Source: JAFDVL01 sp963794955 (GTDB lineage Bacteria > Acidobacteriota > Blastocatellia > RBC074). Taken from it: 64,000 nt of DNA. The notes beneath the pieces are model-generated. The model did no database searches, was not told the DNA's origin, and was given only the letters and a program-made list of their open reading frames with translations. Below, piece after piece: positions 8,482-17,561 of the stretch. Where the stretch lies: NCBI GenBank assembly GCA_963794955.1, contig CAWCGF010000002.1:1-64000 (forward strand), given 5' to 3'. The first letter of the stretch is position 1. Each line of letters opens with the position of its first letter. Made by a program: the position numbers and the translations under genes.

Positions 8482-9777
8482 TTACGACGGCAGGCCCTTT
8501 TTGATAACCCGCTCCATCACATCAGCAAACGTATCAATCTCGCTGAGCGTAGTATAAATATTGGGCGTTACCCGCAAGCCGTTCACGCCGCCTAAATTAA
8601 CAATGGGGGTCGTGTTGATGCGGTATTCATTCATCAAATAGCCACCGAGTTTCGCTAAATCCATTCCTTCAACTGCGACATTCGCTAGACCGCAGGATTG
8701 TTGCGGATCGTAGGGCGTCAGGATTTTCACGCCTTTCAATCCTTCCAATCGCTTCGACCAACGATGAAAGAGAAACCGCAGGCGGGCGGCTTTGCGTTCT
8801 GCGCCAATGCCTTCGTGAAAGGTCAGGGCTTCGGCAATGGCCAGAAAATTGGCTTCGGGATGGGTGCCGATTTGCTCGAACTTGCGAATATTATCATCCA
8901 GCGTTTCTTCCGCAGGCATCATCGGCCACAAGCCTTTGATTTTGTTTTTGCGCACGAATAAAAACCCGGTGCCAAAAGGAGCCATTAACCATTTGTGCAA
9001 ACTCGTGCCGTAGTAATCACAATCCAATTCGGCCTGCTTGAAGGGAAAATGCGCAAAGGCATGCGCGCCGTCTACGATAGCTTCGATGCCGCGCGCACGT
9101 GCCATTTGGCAAATCTTTTTCACCGGGAATATTTGCCCTGTGAGGTTCGTGATATGACAAAAGTGGATCACTTTTGTTTTGGGTGTAATCGCGCGCTCAA
9201 ACATCTCCGCCAGCGAATCCCAACTCGGCGGCGGCACCGGGAAATTGATCTTCTTAACCACAATGCCATCGCGCCGCTCGCGCTGCCGCCAAGTCGTCAA
9301 CATGCGCGGATAATCCTGTTCGGTGGTGAGTACTTCATCGCCGGGCTTAAACTCCATCCCAAGCTGACAAATCTCCAGGGCTTCGCTTGCATTGCGCGTA
9401 ATCGCCATTTCTTCCGGGTCACAACCAAACGCTTTGGCCAGACGCTTGCGCACGCCTTCGGTCTGCGGTTGCAGGATGCGCCACATTGTATAGGTGGGCG
9501 CTTGATTGGAATATTCCAAATATCGGCGCATAGCTTCCTGCACGATGCGCGGGCTGGGGCTAACACCACCATTATTGAGATTAATAATCGAACGATCAAC
9601 GGTGAACGCCTGTTGCACTTCAAACCAGAAATCCTCGTTCTGGGCGACTTCTTCAGGCGTCAAGTGACTGACATACTTGGTGGCGGCAATGGCCTGTTCA
9701 ATGCCACCTTCACTGAAGCTCGCCATTGTGAGTCCAGCAGCGCCAACGCCTTTCAGAAATGATCGTCTTGTAAACAT
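8482..9777 (-). CDS. Tat-exported class V aminotransferase (isopenicillin-N-epimerase-like)
   Basis: This 431-residue protein starts with RRSFLKGVGAAGLTMA, a twin-arginine signal, so it is probably folded with its cofactor and exported. The rest is a fold-type I PLP enzyme of aminotransferase class V: NNGGVSPSP near the N-terminus, TRNASEAL for phosphate binding, DGAHAFAHFPF with the PLP-ring Asp, and the Schiff-base Lys in GTSLHKWLMAPFG. The C-terminal small domain contains NGLRVTPNIYTT. Relatives include isopenicillin N epimerase and cysteine desulfurase-like proteins; the substrate is unknown. It converges with the nuclease pseudogene, separated by 3 bases. Confidence 0.9.
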   Translation of the reverse strand: MFTRRSFLKGVGAAGLTMASFSEGGIEQAIAATKYVSHLTPEEVAQNEDFWFEVQQAFTVDRSIINLNNGGVSPSPRIVQEAMRRYLEYSNQAPTYTMWRILQPQTEGVRKRLAKAFGCDPEEMAITRNASEALEICQLGMEFKPGDEVLTTEQDYPRMLTTWRQRERRDGIVVKKINFPVPPPSWDSLAEMFERAITPKTKVIHFCHITNLTGQIFPVKKICQMARARGIEAIVDGAHAFAHFPFKQAELDCDYYGTSLHKWLMAPFGTGFLFVRKNKIKGLWPMMPAEETLDDNIRKFEQIGTHPEANFLAIAEALTFHEGIGAERKAARLRFLFHRWSKRLEGLKGVKILTPYDPQQSCGLANVAVEGMDLAKLGGYLMNEYRINTTPIVNLGGVNGLRVTPNIYTTLSEIDTFADVMERVIKKGLPS

Positions 9778-9880
9778 AATCCGCTCCCTTTGCTAGTCTG
9801 ATGACAATAGCTGTGGCTGGCTTACATTTAGCGGATTCTGATAGAGAACGCAACTAAAACACCGGCAAAAAAACGAACAA

Positions 9881-9916
9881 CCGGAGTGCAGAGCTAAGAG
9901 AAGCCCCGCACTCCGG
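9881..9916 (-). terminator. Hairpin downstream of the PEP-CTERM gene
   Basis: Arms CCGGAGTGC (9881-9889) and GCACTCCGG (9908-9916) form a perfect 9-bp stem with an 18-base loop. It lies 24 bases past the stop of the minus-strand gene ending at 9940. No strong U-tract follows, so termination efficiency is uncertain. Confidence 0.5.
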
Positions 9917-9939
9917 TCATTGCTCCTTGGCATTTCGGA

Positions 9940-10518
9940 TTACTTTTGGTTTCGTTTGAAGACGGCGAGAACACGTTTCCGGGACAGTAAGGCCAACCCA
10001 GCCCCCAACAACGCAATAGTCCCAGGCTCCGGGACAGGTTGCGGCGGGTTGCCACCGGGAGGAAGACTCGGCGTCGGTGTGGGATTCGGGATTGATGAAG
10101 GTGTCGGCGTCGGTTGCGGTTCTTGAGTTTTGCCACTGACTGCTGTGGGGCGCGGGATAGAGGTCTCGCCTGAGCGTAATAAGATCGCAGCAATGGCGGC
10201 TCCGGCAATCGGGATCGCAATCCACCAGCGCCGTGCGAGGCCGGGAGGATTTTCAATCACATTAGATTCGACGCAAATCTCACTGCAAATCACGCCCGGT
10301 CCATACGGAATCATGCGGCCATCGTTCAAGCGAACAAATTCCGGCTGATCCAGACTTTCGACGGTTTCCGGCCCGCTTGTCGTTGCGGTGCTCGCAGCGC
10401 GGCTCGTTTGCTGTTTTACTTGTGCATCGCCAATTTGGAAGTATTGGATTGGCCCGGCTTGCACACCGCCCGCCAAAGCGCCGCAGAGAATCACTGCTAA
10501 TGCTGGTCTGATATTCAT
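9940..10518 (-). CDS. PEP-CTERM sorting-signal protein
   Basis: The 192-residue protein has a signal peptide (MNIRPALAVILCGALAGG) and a second hydrophobic segment near the middle (WWIAIPIAGAAIAAILL). A Pro/Thr-rich linker (PTPTPSSIPNPTPTPSLPP) leads to a C-terminal PEP-CTERM signal: VPEPGTIALLGAGLALL followed by RKR. PEP-CTERM proteins are cleaved and exported to the surface by exosortase; none is encoded in this window. The function of the body is not recognised. The start ATG at 10518 gives the best signal peptide. Confidence 0.85.
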   Translation of the reverse strand: MNIRPALAVILCGALAGGVQAGPIQYFQIGDAQVKQQTSRAASTATTSGPETVESLDQPEFVRLNDGRMIPYGPGVICSEICVESNVIENPPGLARRWWIAIPIAGAAIAAILLRSGETSIPRPTAVSGKTQEPQPTPTPSSIPNPTPTPSLPPGGNPPQPVPEPGTIALLGAGLALLSRKRVLAVFKRNQK

Positions 10519-10878
10519 AACGCTCCTGAACCTTCGTTTCTCTGCCGCGTGGCCTACGGCTTTAGTTTTTTTGCAATGATGAGTAGCCCTTTTCTTTCCT
10601 CACTTAGGCTACGCACTGACTGTTCCTTTGCAATGATGAGCAGCTTGCTATTTCGTCACGCAAACTACTCGTTCCTTCGCAGAGGTCGTCTTACGAAGTA
10701 CATTACTAATACTTGAAAAATCGAAGGCAGGGAGAAATTTTCCGCGGTGGTAAAGATTTCGCAATATTTGTGCAAAATGACTGGTAATAAGACTGAATTG
10801 GGCATTTATTAGAAGCACTGCCGGTTACGGGGCAACGGCAAAGTTCATAACAAAACCATCACTAAGGAGATACAACAA
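10519..10878. other. Intergenic region with a short direct repeat
   Basis: No gene is recognised in these 360 bases between divergent genes. A near-identical motif, TTGCAATGATGAG followed by T-AGC or C-AGC, occurs at about 10571 and 10632. Its meaning is unknown; it could be a regulatory site for the PEP-CTERM gene. The right part is AT-rich and probably holds the promoter of the small gene at 10879. Confidence 0.4.
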
Positions 10879-11199
10879 ATGGGAAAGCGCCCTGTGATCC
10901 TCACTGAACAGGTGTGTCTGAAATACCTGCAAGAAGAAATTACGAAACTTATAAAAGCGGCTACTCAATTACCTCCATATGAAACGCAAGAATTCACACA
11001 TTACATTCGCATTGATTGTTATTCATTAATTGGCAGAGGTTGGCGTTGCGCTTTTATCATCTCAAAAGCTTCCTCTCTGCAACCGGACTGGACGCTTGAT
11101 TCAATCGAATATCTACCAACTTTAACGCTCCATCATGCGCTGGCATCGCTCGGCCATTTAGAGACTTATGGCTTGAATCGGCTGAAGTATGGCTTATGA
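10879..11199 (+). CDS. Small hypothetical protein
   Basis: This 106-residue protein matches no family I recognise. A very good ribosome binding site (AAGGAGAT, 8 bases before the ATG) and a strong hairpin after the stop support a real gene. It is soluble, with a helical N-terminus (LTEQVCLKYLQEEITKLIKAA) and an aromatic C-terminal half. Base composition is more AT-rich than the neighbours, which may indicate later acquisition. It stands alone between two minus-strand genes. Confidence 0.7.
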   Translation: MGKRPVILTEQVCLKYLQEEITKLIKAATQLPPYETQEFTHYIRIDCYSLIGRGWRCAFIISKASSLQPDWTLDSIEYLPTLTLHHALASLGHLETYGLNRLKYGL

Positions 11200-11241
11200 C
11201 AACGGTTGTCCCCTGTCATTTCCCGCAGCAACCTGCGGCTA

Positions 11242-11291
11242 AAACAAGTGAGGCTCGCGTATTCATCTGGATACGCGAGCCTCACTTGTTT
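11242..11291. terminator. Long perfect hairpin between convergent genes
   Basis: Positions 11242-11262 and 11271-11291 are exact reverse complements, giving a 21-bp stem with an 8-base loop. The outer bases are AAA on the left and TTT on the right, so it can work as a bidirectional terminator for the small plus-strand gene (stop 11199) and for recA (stop 11311). Confidence 0.8.
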
Positions 11292-11310
11292 CAGGGTAAG
11301 CGAAAGAGCT

Positions 11311-12387
11311 TTATTTTGCCTTGGCCTCACTAGCCTCAGCCGCCGCCGCCGCTGCCGCTTGTGGCTTACCGCCGATTCCAAGCGCCATCCGTACTTCGTT
11401 TTCAACGCGCGCGCGCAACTCAGGGTTTTCTCGCAAAGTATTCTTCGCATTTTCGCGGCCTTGTCCTAACCGTTCTCCGCGATACGAGAACCACGCCCCG
11501 GCTTTCTCGACGATTTTATTTTCTACGCCATAGTCAACCAGTTCGCCTAACTTCGAGATACCTTCGCCATACATGATGTCGAACTCAGCTTCTCTAAAAG
11601 GAGGCGCAACTTTATTTTTGGCCACTTTGACCTTAGTACGATTACCCACCACGCTATCGCCATCCTTGATTGCACCGATCCGGCGAATGTCAAGACGAAC
11701 GGTAGAGTAAAATTTCAAGGCGCGACCACCCGTAGTAGTTTCAGGAGAGCCAAACATGACGCCGATCTTTTCGCGCACCTGATTGATGAAAATCAAACAA
11801 GTATTGGAGCGTCCGACCACCGCCGTGAGCTTGCGCAAAGCTTGTGACATCAAGCGCGCTTGCAACCCCGGCAAGGAATCTCCCATATCGCCTTCCAATT
11901 CGGCGCGTGGCGTTAACGCGGCCACCGAGTCAATAACCAGCACATCAACCGCACCGGAACGCACAAGCGATTCAGTAATTTCCAATGCCTGCTCGCCGGA
12001 ATCCGGTTGCGAAACGAGCATATCGTCAATATTGACGCCCAGCTTTTCGGCATACTTCGCATCCAGCGCGTGCTCAGCATCAATATAAGCTGCAATGCCG
12101 CCCGCCTTTTGTGCTTCTGCGACAACGTGCAAAGCCAAGGTGGTCTTCCCGGAACTTTCCGGGCCATAGATTTCAATAATGCGCCCGCGCGGAACCCCAC
12201 CTACGCCCAACGCGGCATCAATGCCAATGCTGTTAGTCGAAATAACGGGTATCTCTTCTACGCGATGCTCGCCCAAGCGCATGACCGTGCCTTTGCCAAA
12301 CTGCTTTTCAAGATTGGCGATGGCGGCTTCAATCGCTTTCGCCTTTTCGCCTCGTTCTACTTTTTCGTAGGTTCTTTCAAGAGCCAT
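11311..12387 (-). CDS. recA: RecA recombinase
   Basis: This full-length RecA has 358 residues. Walker A GPESSGKT is at 75-82, the MAW motif reads NTCLIFINQVREKIGVMFG, and the DNA-binding loop region (ELEGDMGDSLPGLQARLMSQALRK) is canonical. The C-terminus carries a poly-Ala tail (AAAAAAAEASEAKAK) instead of the acidic tail of E. coli RecA. It catalyses strand exchange and stimulates LexA self-cleavage. A ribosome binding site AAGGAT precedes the ATG. Two adjacent palindromes upstream are candidate SOS operators. Confidence 0.99.
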   Translation of the reverse strand: MALERTYEKVERGEKAKAIEAAIANLEKQFGKGTVMRLGEHRVEEIPVISTNSIGIDAALGVGGVPRGRIIEIYGPESSGKTTLALHVVAEAQKAGGIAAYIDAEHALDAKYAEKLGVNIDDMLVSQPDSGEQALEITESLVRSGAVDVLVIDSVAALTPRAELEGDMGDSLPGLQARLMSQALRKLTAVVGRSNTCLIFINQVREKIGVMFGSPETTTGGRALKFYSTVRLDIRRIGAIKDGDSVVGNRTKVKVAKNKVAPPFREAEFDIMYGEGISKLGELVDYGVENKIVEKAGAWFSYRGERLGQGRENAKNTLRENPELRARVENEVRMALGIGGKPQAAAAAAAEASEAKAK

Positions 12388-12420
12388 ATTAGATCCTTTC
12401 AGTAATCAAGTACCGTTTCA

Positions 12421-12486
12421 CTCCTGAAAAGGAGCGTTTCACAGATGAAACGAATTGTAACATAACTTTCGGGTTTGTCATGTCAA
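12421..12486 (-). promoter_or_regulatory. recA promoter with two palindromic operator candidates
   Basis: On the minus strand TTGACA (12486-12481) is a perfect -35 box and TATGTT (12464-12459) a plausible -10 at 16 bases spacing. Directly downstream lies the palindrome GTTTCA-N4-TGAAAC (12436-12451), then CTCCT-N4-AGGAG (12421-12434). A palindrome next to the -10 of recA is where a LexA-type repressor would bind. The sequence is neither the E. coli box (CTGT-N8-ACAG) nor the Gram-positive one (GAAC-N4-GTTC). Confidence 0.55.
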
Positions 12487-12574
12487 AACTGCGATTTTTT
12501 CGGTACGGCTTTTCATCTGGCTGGCCCCAGAGTATAGCCTTGAACCAGCCAGGAATAAATCGCACACAGAGGGT

Positions 12575-13798
12575 TTAGGATTTTTTTCGTGAATGGAGTG
12601 GGGAAAGGGAAAACGTATTCAAATCCCGTCGTAACAATTCGATGAAGCGGGATTCGCTGACCTTCGTTTTCCGTGTCGGCACAAAGGAACTCCAGTTAAT
12701 CGCAGGTGGCACAGGCAATTCATCCCCCGCACTGGCTTGCAGCGCCATGCGATAATGCGACACGCGCGGGTTGATTTCATACGCGGCCCGGAAATGCACC
12801 TGGGCTTCATTAGGTCGGTTAGATTGCCAGTACAATAAGCCAAGATCATACAAGGCAGCATCGAAGCGGGGATCAAGCCGCACCGCCTTTTGCAAATGCT
12901 TCAAGGCCTGATCAGCCCGACCTTGTTCCCAATAAATGCGGCCCACGAGATAGTGCATTTCTGGTGCGGGTTGCAAGGTGAGCGCACGCTTCAAATGTCC
13001 TAATGCCTCGTTCAGTTTGCGTTCACGCGCCAGTAATCGTCCCAGCCCATAATGGGCGGAGAAAGAGTTTCGATCTACCTCCAAGGCACATTGCAGATGC
13101 TCCTTGGCCGTATCTGTTTCGCCTTCATCACCTGAAAGCAGCCCTAAGAGCAGATGCGAACCGAAATGCTTCTCATCGAGTTGCAGCGTTTGTTGCAAAT
13201 AGGCATACGCCTCTGCCGCTTTGCCGAGATGGAAGAAATATTCACCGAGAATGAAGGTCAACTCGGCATTGTCCTGATCAAGCGCCAGCGCCGTTTCGAG
13301 CAGTCGCAAGCCACGCCGCATTTGTCCCTCGCCCAGCAAGATCACCCCCTGATCTATCAAATCAGCAAATTTCTCAACGTCTTTCCCTTTGTGCAAAGCA
13401 ATGATGCGGTCGCAGCGTTCATCCAGGCGATCCCGTTCGATGGATTCTTCGTAATGACGCGCAATGCGAATTTTCCATCGTTGCTCCAACTCCTCCTGAT
13501 CCAGCAGCCCGTGCTCGCCCAGCAAATCAGCCATTGCCTCTAGCATCATGTGATTAAAAAAACTGCCCGTTGCTTGTTGGTGGGCGAGATCAAGCAACTG
13601 CTCAAAGCGATCATTGGCGCGTTGCACCGCCACCTCCAAAGCACTAATGCGTTCGAGCAAATGCTCTTCAAACGGTGCGTCTACATAATCGAAGACGTGC
13701 CCGCGTGGGCGGGTAATGATATGTAAGCTCGTCCCGCAAGACATACAATACTCCGCGCTGATCGGATTGGCGGATTTGCAACATTGGCAGTAAATCAT
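12575..13798 (-). CDS. Zinc-ribbon and TPR repeat protein
   Basis: The protein has 407 residues from the preferred start. It opens with a zinc ribbon (CQCC ... CMSC) within the first 25 residues, followed by a coiled region (LLERISALEVAVQRANDRFEQLL) and at least five tetratricopeptide repeats over the second half (for example AELTFILGEYFFHLGKAAEA and DAALYDLGLLYWQSNRPNEA). Such proteins act as scaffolds. A start at 13855 would add 19 residues before the ribbon; I favour the ATG at 13798 because zinc ribbons of this kind usually sit at the extreme N-terminus. Neither start has a clear ribosome binding site. Confidence 0.85.
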   Translation of the reverse strand: MIYCQCCKSANPISAEYCMSCGTSLHIITRPRGHVFDYVDAPFEEHLLERISALEVAVQRANDRFEQLLDLAHQQATGSFFNHMMLEAMADLLGEHGLLDQEELEQRWKIRIARHYEESIERDRLDERCDRIIALHKGKDVEKFADLIDQGVILLGEGQMRRGLRLLETALALDQDNAELTFILGEYFFHLGKAAEAYAYLQQTLQLDEKHFGSHLLLGLLSGDEGETDTAKEHLQCALEVDRNSFSAHYGLGRLLARERKLNEALGHLKRALTLQPAPEMHYLVGRIYWEQGRADQALKHLQKAVRLDPRFDAALYDLGLLYWQSNRPNEAQVHFRAAYEINPRVSHYRMALQASAGDELPVPPAINWSSFVPTRKTKVSESRFIELLRRDLNTFSLSPLHSRKKS

Positions 13799-13942
13799 AA
13801 AGCGTAAGTAGTGGTTGATTGGATTCGCCTTCCCACCAGTTACCACTGGCTTCATCAGCCGTGGGGTTAGGTTGTAACGTTTGATTTCAACTCAGTCACA
13901 TGCTGAATCGCCAAAAGTCTCCACTCTAAAAATTCCTCTTCT

Positions 13943-15127
13943 TCAAAAATATCTTTCGACGGCTAAGGCAACCGCATTGCCGCCCCCTAAACACAGGCTG
14001 GCAATGCCGCGCTTCGACTCGCGCCGCTGCATTTCATATAGCAAGGTCGTCAATACACGTGCGCCCGAAGCACCAATCGGATGACCCAGCGCCACCGCAC
14101 CGCCATTGACGTTAATTCGTTCGGGATCAAGTTCCAGCACGTTTTTCAAAGCGACCGATTGCGACGAAAAGGCTTCGTTGAATTCAAACAAATCCACATC
14201 GTGCAAATCCCAACCCGCTTTGGCCACAACCTTCCGGGTTGCTTCCACCGGTGCCATCATCACCAGTTTTGGTTCAATTCCCGATGTCGCTTGCGCCGCG
14301 ATGCGCGCGAGGGGAGTCAAGCCAAGCTCTTGCGCTTTCTCCTCCGAAGTCACCACGACAGCAGCGGCTCCGTCGTTAATTTGCGAAGCATTCCCCGCCG
14401 TCACGGTGCCATCCTGACGAAAGGCAGGCTTGAGCTTCGCCAGAGATGCCACAGAAGTATCAGCGCGCGGCCCTTCATCCAGATCAAACATTAGCGGTTC
14501 GCCTTTCCGTTGGGGAATGCTGATCGGAAAGATTTCGTCCGTGAAGCGACCCTCTTCAATGGCAGCCATGGCTTTGCGATGTGAATGGTAGGCATAATCG
14601 TCTTGCAGTGCGCGCGTGATTTGATACTTCTCGGCCACGACTTCGCCAGTTTCTCCCATGTGCCAATTGTCAAACGCGCACCACAGGCCGTCGTGAATCA
14701 TCGCGTCAATCACTATGCCGTTGCCGATACGATAGCCCTCGCGCGCTTTCGTGAGCAGGTATGGAGCATTGGTCATAGACTCCATCCCACCCGCTATAAT
14801 AATTTCGGCATCGCCACAAGCAATCGCTTGAGCAGCCAGCATCACAGCCTTCAAACTGGAGCCACAAACCTTATTCACGGTGAGCGCAGAAACACTACTG
14901 GGCAAACCGGCTTGGAGTGCAGCTTGGCGAGCCGGGTTTTGTCCCAACCCAGCTTGCAGAACACAGCCCATGATGACCTCATCAATTTGGTGAGAATCGA
15001 GTCGGGCGCGTTCCAACGCAGCCCGGACAGCGAAAGCGCCTAAGGCAGGTGCGGGGAAGGTTTTGAGAGCCCCCTGGAATTTCCCAATAGCACTGCGAGT
15101 GGCACTCAGAATAACCGCTTGTTTCAT
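13943..15127 (-). CDS. Acetyl-CoA acetyltransferase (thiolase)
   Basis: The 394-residue thiolase has the nucleophilic Cys in NKVCGSSLKA, His in NGGAVALGHPIGASGAR and the second Cys in SLCLGGGNAVAL. It condenses two acetyl-CoA to acetoacetyl-CoA or works in reverse in fatty-acid or ketone-body breakdown. The longer frame begins at 15181, but MKQAVILSATRS is the normal thiolase start, and TAGGAG lies upstream of the ATG at 15127. No other beta-oxidation gene is adjacent. Confidence 0.93.
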   Translation of the reverse strand: MKQAVILSATRSAIGKFQGALKTFPAPALGAFAVRAALERARLDSHQIDEVIMGCVLQAGLGQNPARQAALQAGLPSSVSALTVNKVCGSSLKAVMLAAQAIACGDAEIIIAGGMESMTNAPYLLTKAREGYRIGNGIVIDAMIHDGLWCAFDNWHMGETGEVVAEKYQITRALQDDYAYHSHRKAMAAIEEGRFTDEIFPISIPQRKGEPLMFDLDEGPRADTSVASLAKLKPAFRQDGTVTAGNASQINDGAAAVVVTSEEKAQELGLTPLARIAAQATSGIEPKLVMMAPVEATRKVVAKAGWDLHDVDLFEFNEAFSSQSVALKNVLELDPERINVNGGAVALGHPIGASGARVLTTLLYEMQRRESKRGIASLCLGGGNAVALAVERYF

Positions 15128-15357
15128 AAAATCGCTCTCGCTCCTAGCCATACTGTTTGAAATGGGGGTAAGTGCATACAACCACTCCTTTTGGAATTAT
15201 AGCGGTTGAGAAAGGAGAGTCAATCGAATCGCGCAAGCAACGCACAGAAGATAATAATGTGGAGAAAACTTTTCCCGTTACTCTACACAGATGATGAAAA
15301 ATTATTCATGAAAATTCAGCCAACCTAAAGCAATCTGATGACGTCAAAGACTGCGTA

Positions 15358-15389
15358 AATTGCAGTGAGATTGAATTGCAGTGAGATTG
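15358..15389. repeat. Tandem duplication of 16 bases
   Basis: AATTGCAGTGAGATTG occurs twice without gap, at 15358-15373 and 15374-15389, about 30 bases before the BON-protein start. It lies in the probable promoter or leader of that gene and could be a duplicated binding site or a replication slip. Confidence 0.8.
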
Positions 15390-15417
15390 TTTGATAGTAA
15401 ACAAAGGGAGAACATAA

Positions 15418-15954
15418 ATGAAACGATTTACAAGTTTGTTTTTACTGGTTGCTTTGACAATGATTGCAGTGATGCCGAATTTTGGCGCACCAATCAATGC
15501 GGACGAGATGAAAACCGTCCAGAAAATCCGCAAAGAACTGGTCACACTGCCGTTCTTTAGCATCTTTGATAACTTTTCTTACAGCTACCACGATGGGGTT
15601 GTAACGTTGCAAGGACAGGTGACGCGTCCGACCTTGAAGAGCGATGCGCAACGAGTCATTGAACGCCTGGCGGGGGTTGAGCAAGTCGTCAATAACATCG
15701 AAGTGCTGCCGTTATCATCCTTCGATGATCGGATTCGCCTGGCAACTTATCGTGCCATTTATCGCCAACCTGGTTTAGATCGGTTGTCCTTCCAAGCTAA
15801 TCCGCCTATTCACATCATCGTGAAGAATGGCAATGTCACGTTGGAAGGTGTGGTGCTAAATGAAGGCGATAAAACTCGCGCGTTCCTTGCGGCCAATGGT
15901 GTATCGAACGTCTTTTCCGTGACCAATAATTTACGCGTCGAAAAAGCAAGCTAA
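15418..15954 (+). CDS. Secreted protein with two BON domains
   Basis: This 178-residue protein has a signal peptide (MKRFTSLFLLVALTMIAVMPNFGA) and two BON folds. The first covers about residues 30-100 (YSYHDGVVTLQGQVTRPTLKSDA, then GVEQVVNNIEVLP); the second about 105-175 (NPPIHIIVKNGNVTLEGVV, then VFSVTNNLRVE). BON domains bind phospholipid or peptidoglycan in the periplasm, often for envelope stability. AAGGGAGAA precedes the start at a good distance, and a clear terminator follows, so it is monocistronic. Confidence 0.92.
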   Translation: MKRFTSLFLLVALTMIAVMPNFGAPINADEMKTVQKIRKELVTLPFFSIFDNFSYSYHDGVVTLQGQVTRPTLKSDAQRVIERLAGVEQVVNNIEVLPLSSFDDRIRLATYRAIYRQPGLDRLSFQANPPIHIIVKNGNVTLEGVVLNEGDKTRAFLAANGVSNVFSVTNNLRVEKAS

Positions 15955-15982
15955 TGCAAGATTTGTGAGAAGGTGAGAGAGC

Positions 15983-16012
15983 AGGCCGGAGATCAATATC
16001 TCCGGCCTTTTT
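15983..16012 (+). terminator. Rho-independent terminator of the BON gene
   Basis: AGGCCGGAGAT (15983-15993) and ATCTCCGGCCT (15998-16008) form a perfect 11-bp stem with a 4-base loop, followed by a T-rich run (TTTTGTTT). Confidence 0.92.
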
Positions 16013-16123
16013 GTTTATCCGATAAACATTTTCTCAATGACTTTTTGCCGCAGTTCGATTATCTTCCTGCCTCTTAAACTAAGACTTGAAACTTCCCAAC
16101 CCCGGCAGATTTCCCACCAACTT

Positions 16124-17473
16124 ATGAATAAATTATTTGGCACAGATGGCATTCGCGGTGAGGCAGGAAAATACCCGCTTGACGCCGCTACGACTGAACG
16201 CTTTGGTTATGCACTAACAGTCGAATTACAGCAACGATTAGGGCGCACGCCACAGATAATCATCGGGCGCGACACGCGCGAATCAGGGGAATGGATTGAA
16301 GCCTGCCTCATTCGCGGGCTTCGTACGGCGGCAGCTAACTTTCAATCCGCCGGAATTATTACTACGCCCGGTGTAGCCTATCTGACCAAAAAGCTCAAAG
16401 CTGATGCAGGCATCGTCATCTCAGCTTCGCATAATCCTTATCAGGACAATGGCCTCAAAGTCTTTTCACCCTCTGGACAAAAACTCGATGAAGCAACGGA
16501 GCGAGCGATTGAAGCCGATTTGCAGGCTACAGCCACCGCCTTCCCTGCCATACGGAAAGGTGACGAGGCACAAAATAAAAGCCTCGAACAGCAGCTTCAA
16601 CAGCAGTACCTTGCATTCCTGCAAAGTGAAATTGGCGCAAACCTTGATTTGTCTGGCCTGCGCCTTGTGCTGGATTGTGCGCATGGAGCGGCTTATCAAT
16701 TAGCGCCGGCCTTATTTCAGGCGGCTCAAATCACTACCATCCATGCAGCGCCAACAGGTCGCAATATCAATCTCAATTGTGGGGCGCTGCATACCGAACA
16801 ACTGCAAGCCAAGGTCACAGAGTTGAACGCTGACCTCGGCATTGCCTTTGATGGCGATGCAGATCGGGCATTATTTGTTGATGCCAAAGGCAACTTGGTT
16901 GATGGAGATCAAGTCTTGTACATTCTGGCCCAGTACCTCGCCACCAAAAATCAACTCGCAGGAAATCGTGTGGTCGCGACGGTCATGAGCAATCTTGGCC
17001 TTGAACTGGGCTTGCAGGCATTAGGCATCACGCTCGCACGCGTGAATGTGGGCGACAAATATGTCTTGGATGATTTACTAAAAAATGGCGGCAGCATCGG
17101 CGGCGAGCAATCAGGGCATGTGATCTTTCCAAAACTTTCATTAGCGGGTGATGGAATGCTGACGGCGCTAGAAGTATTAAGGGTGATGCAAGAATCAGGA
17201 AAGAGCTTGGAAGCCTTAACAGCAGGCTTTACACGTTATCCCCAAATCATCATCAACGTCAAAGTTGGCAGCAAGCCTCCGCTTGACTCTATCGCCCCGA
17301 TCAAAGCGAGGATGGACGCGCTTAATGCTGAACTCGAAGGGAATGGACGCTTGTTGTTACGCTATTCCGGTACCGAAAATCTGGCGCGCGTGATGATCGA
17401 AGGACAAGACGAAACAACAATCCGCGCGCAGGCCGAAGCAATGGCGCAAGTCTTACGAGAGAATTTGGGCTGA
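16124..17473 (+). CDS. glmM: Phosphoglucosamine mutase
   Basis: The 449-residue protein begins LFGTDGIRG as in GlmM. It contains the phosphoserine loop ISASHNPYQDNGLK, the metal loop FDGDADR, the sugar-binding loop GGEQSGHVI and the phosphate-binding RYSGTEN near the C-terminus. It converts glucosamine-6-phosphate to glucosamine-1-phosphate for UDP-GlcNAc, hence peptidoglycan and LPS. A frame open from 16037 adds 29 residues with no family counterpart, so the ATG at 16124 is chosen. The deacetylase gene follows after 88 bases. Confidence 0.96.
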   Translation: MNKLFGTDGIRGEAGKYPLDAATTERFGYALTVELQQRLGRTPQIIIGRDTRESGEWIEACLIRGLRTAAANFQSAGIITTPGVAYLTKKLKADAGIVISASHNPYQDNGLKVFSPSGQKLDEATERAIEADLQATATAFPAIRKGDEAQNKSLEQQLQQQYLAFLQSEIGANLDLSGLRLVLDCAHGAAYQLAPALFQAAQITTIHAAPTGRNINLNCGALHTEQLQAKVTELNADLGIAFDGDADRALFVDAKGNLVDGDQVLYILAQYLATKNQLAGNRVVATVMSNLGLELGLQALGITLARVNVGDKYVLDDLLKNGGSIGGEQSGHVIFPKLSLAGDGMLTALEVLRVMQESGKSLEALTAGFTRYPQIIINVKVGSKPPLDSIAPIKARMDALNAELEGNGRLLLRYSGTENLARVMIEGQDETTIRAQAEAMAQVLRENLG

Positions 17474-17561
17474 CTTCAGGCATTCGCAGTTGCTTACACT
17501 GCCGGTCGGAAATATCATCCTCAGTTCGCTCTCCACTTCGTCAACGAACTTGAGTCCACCT

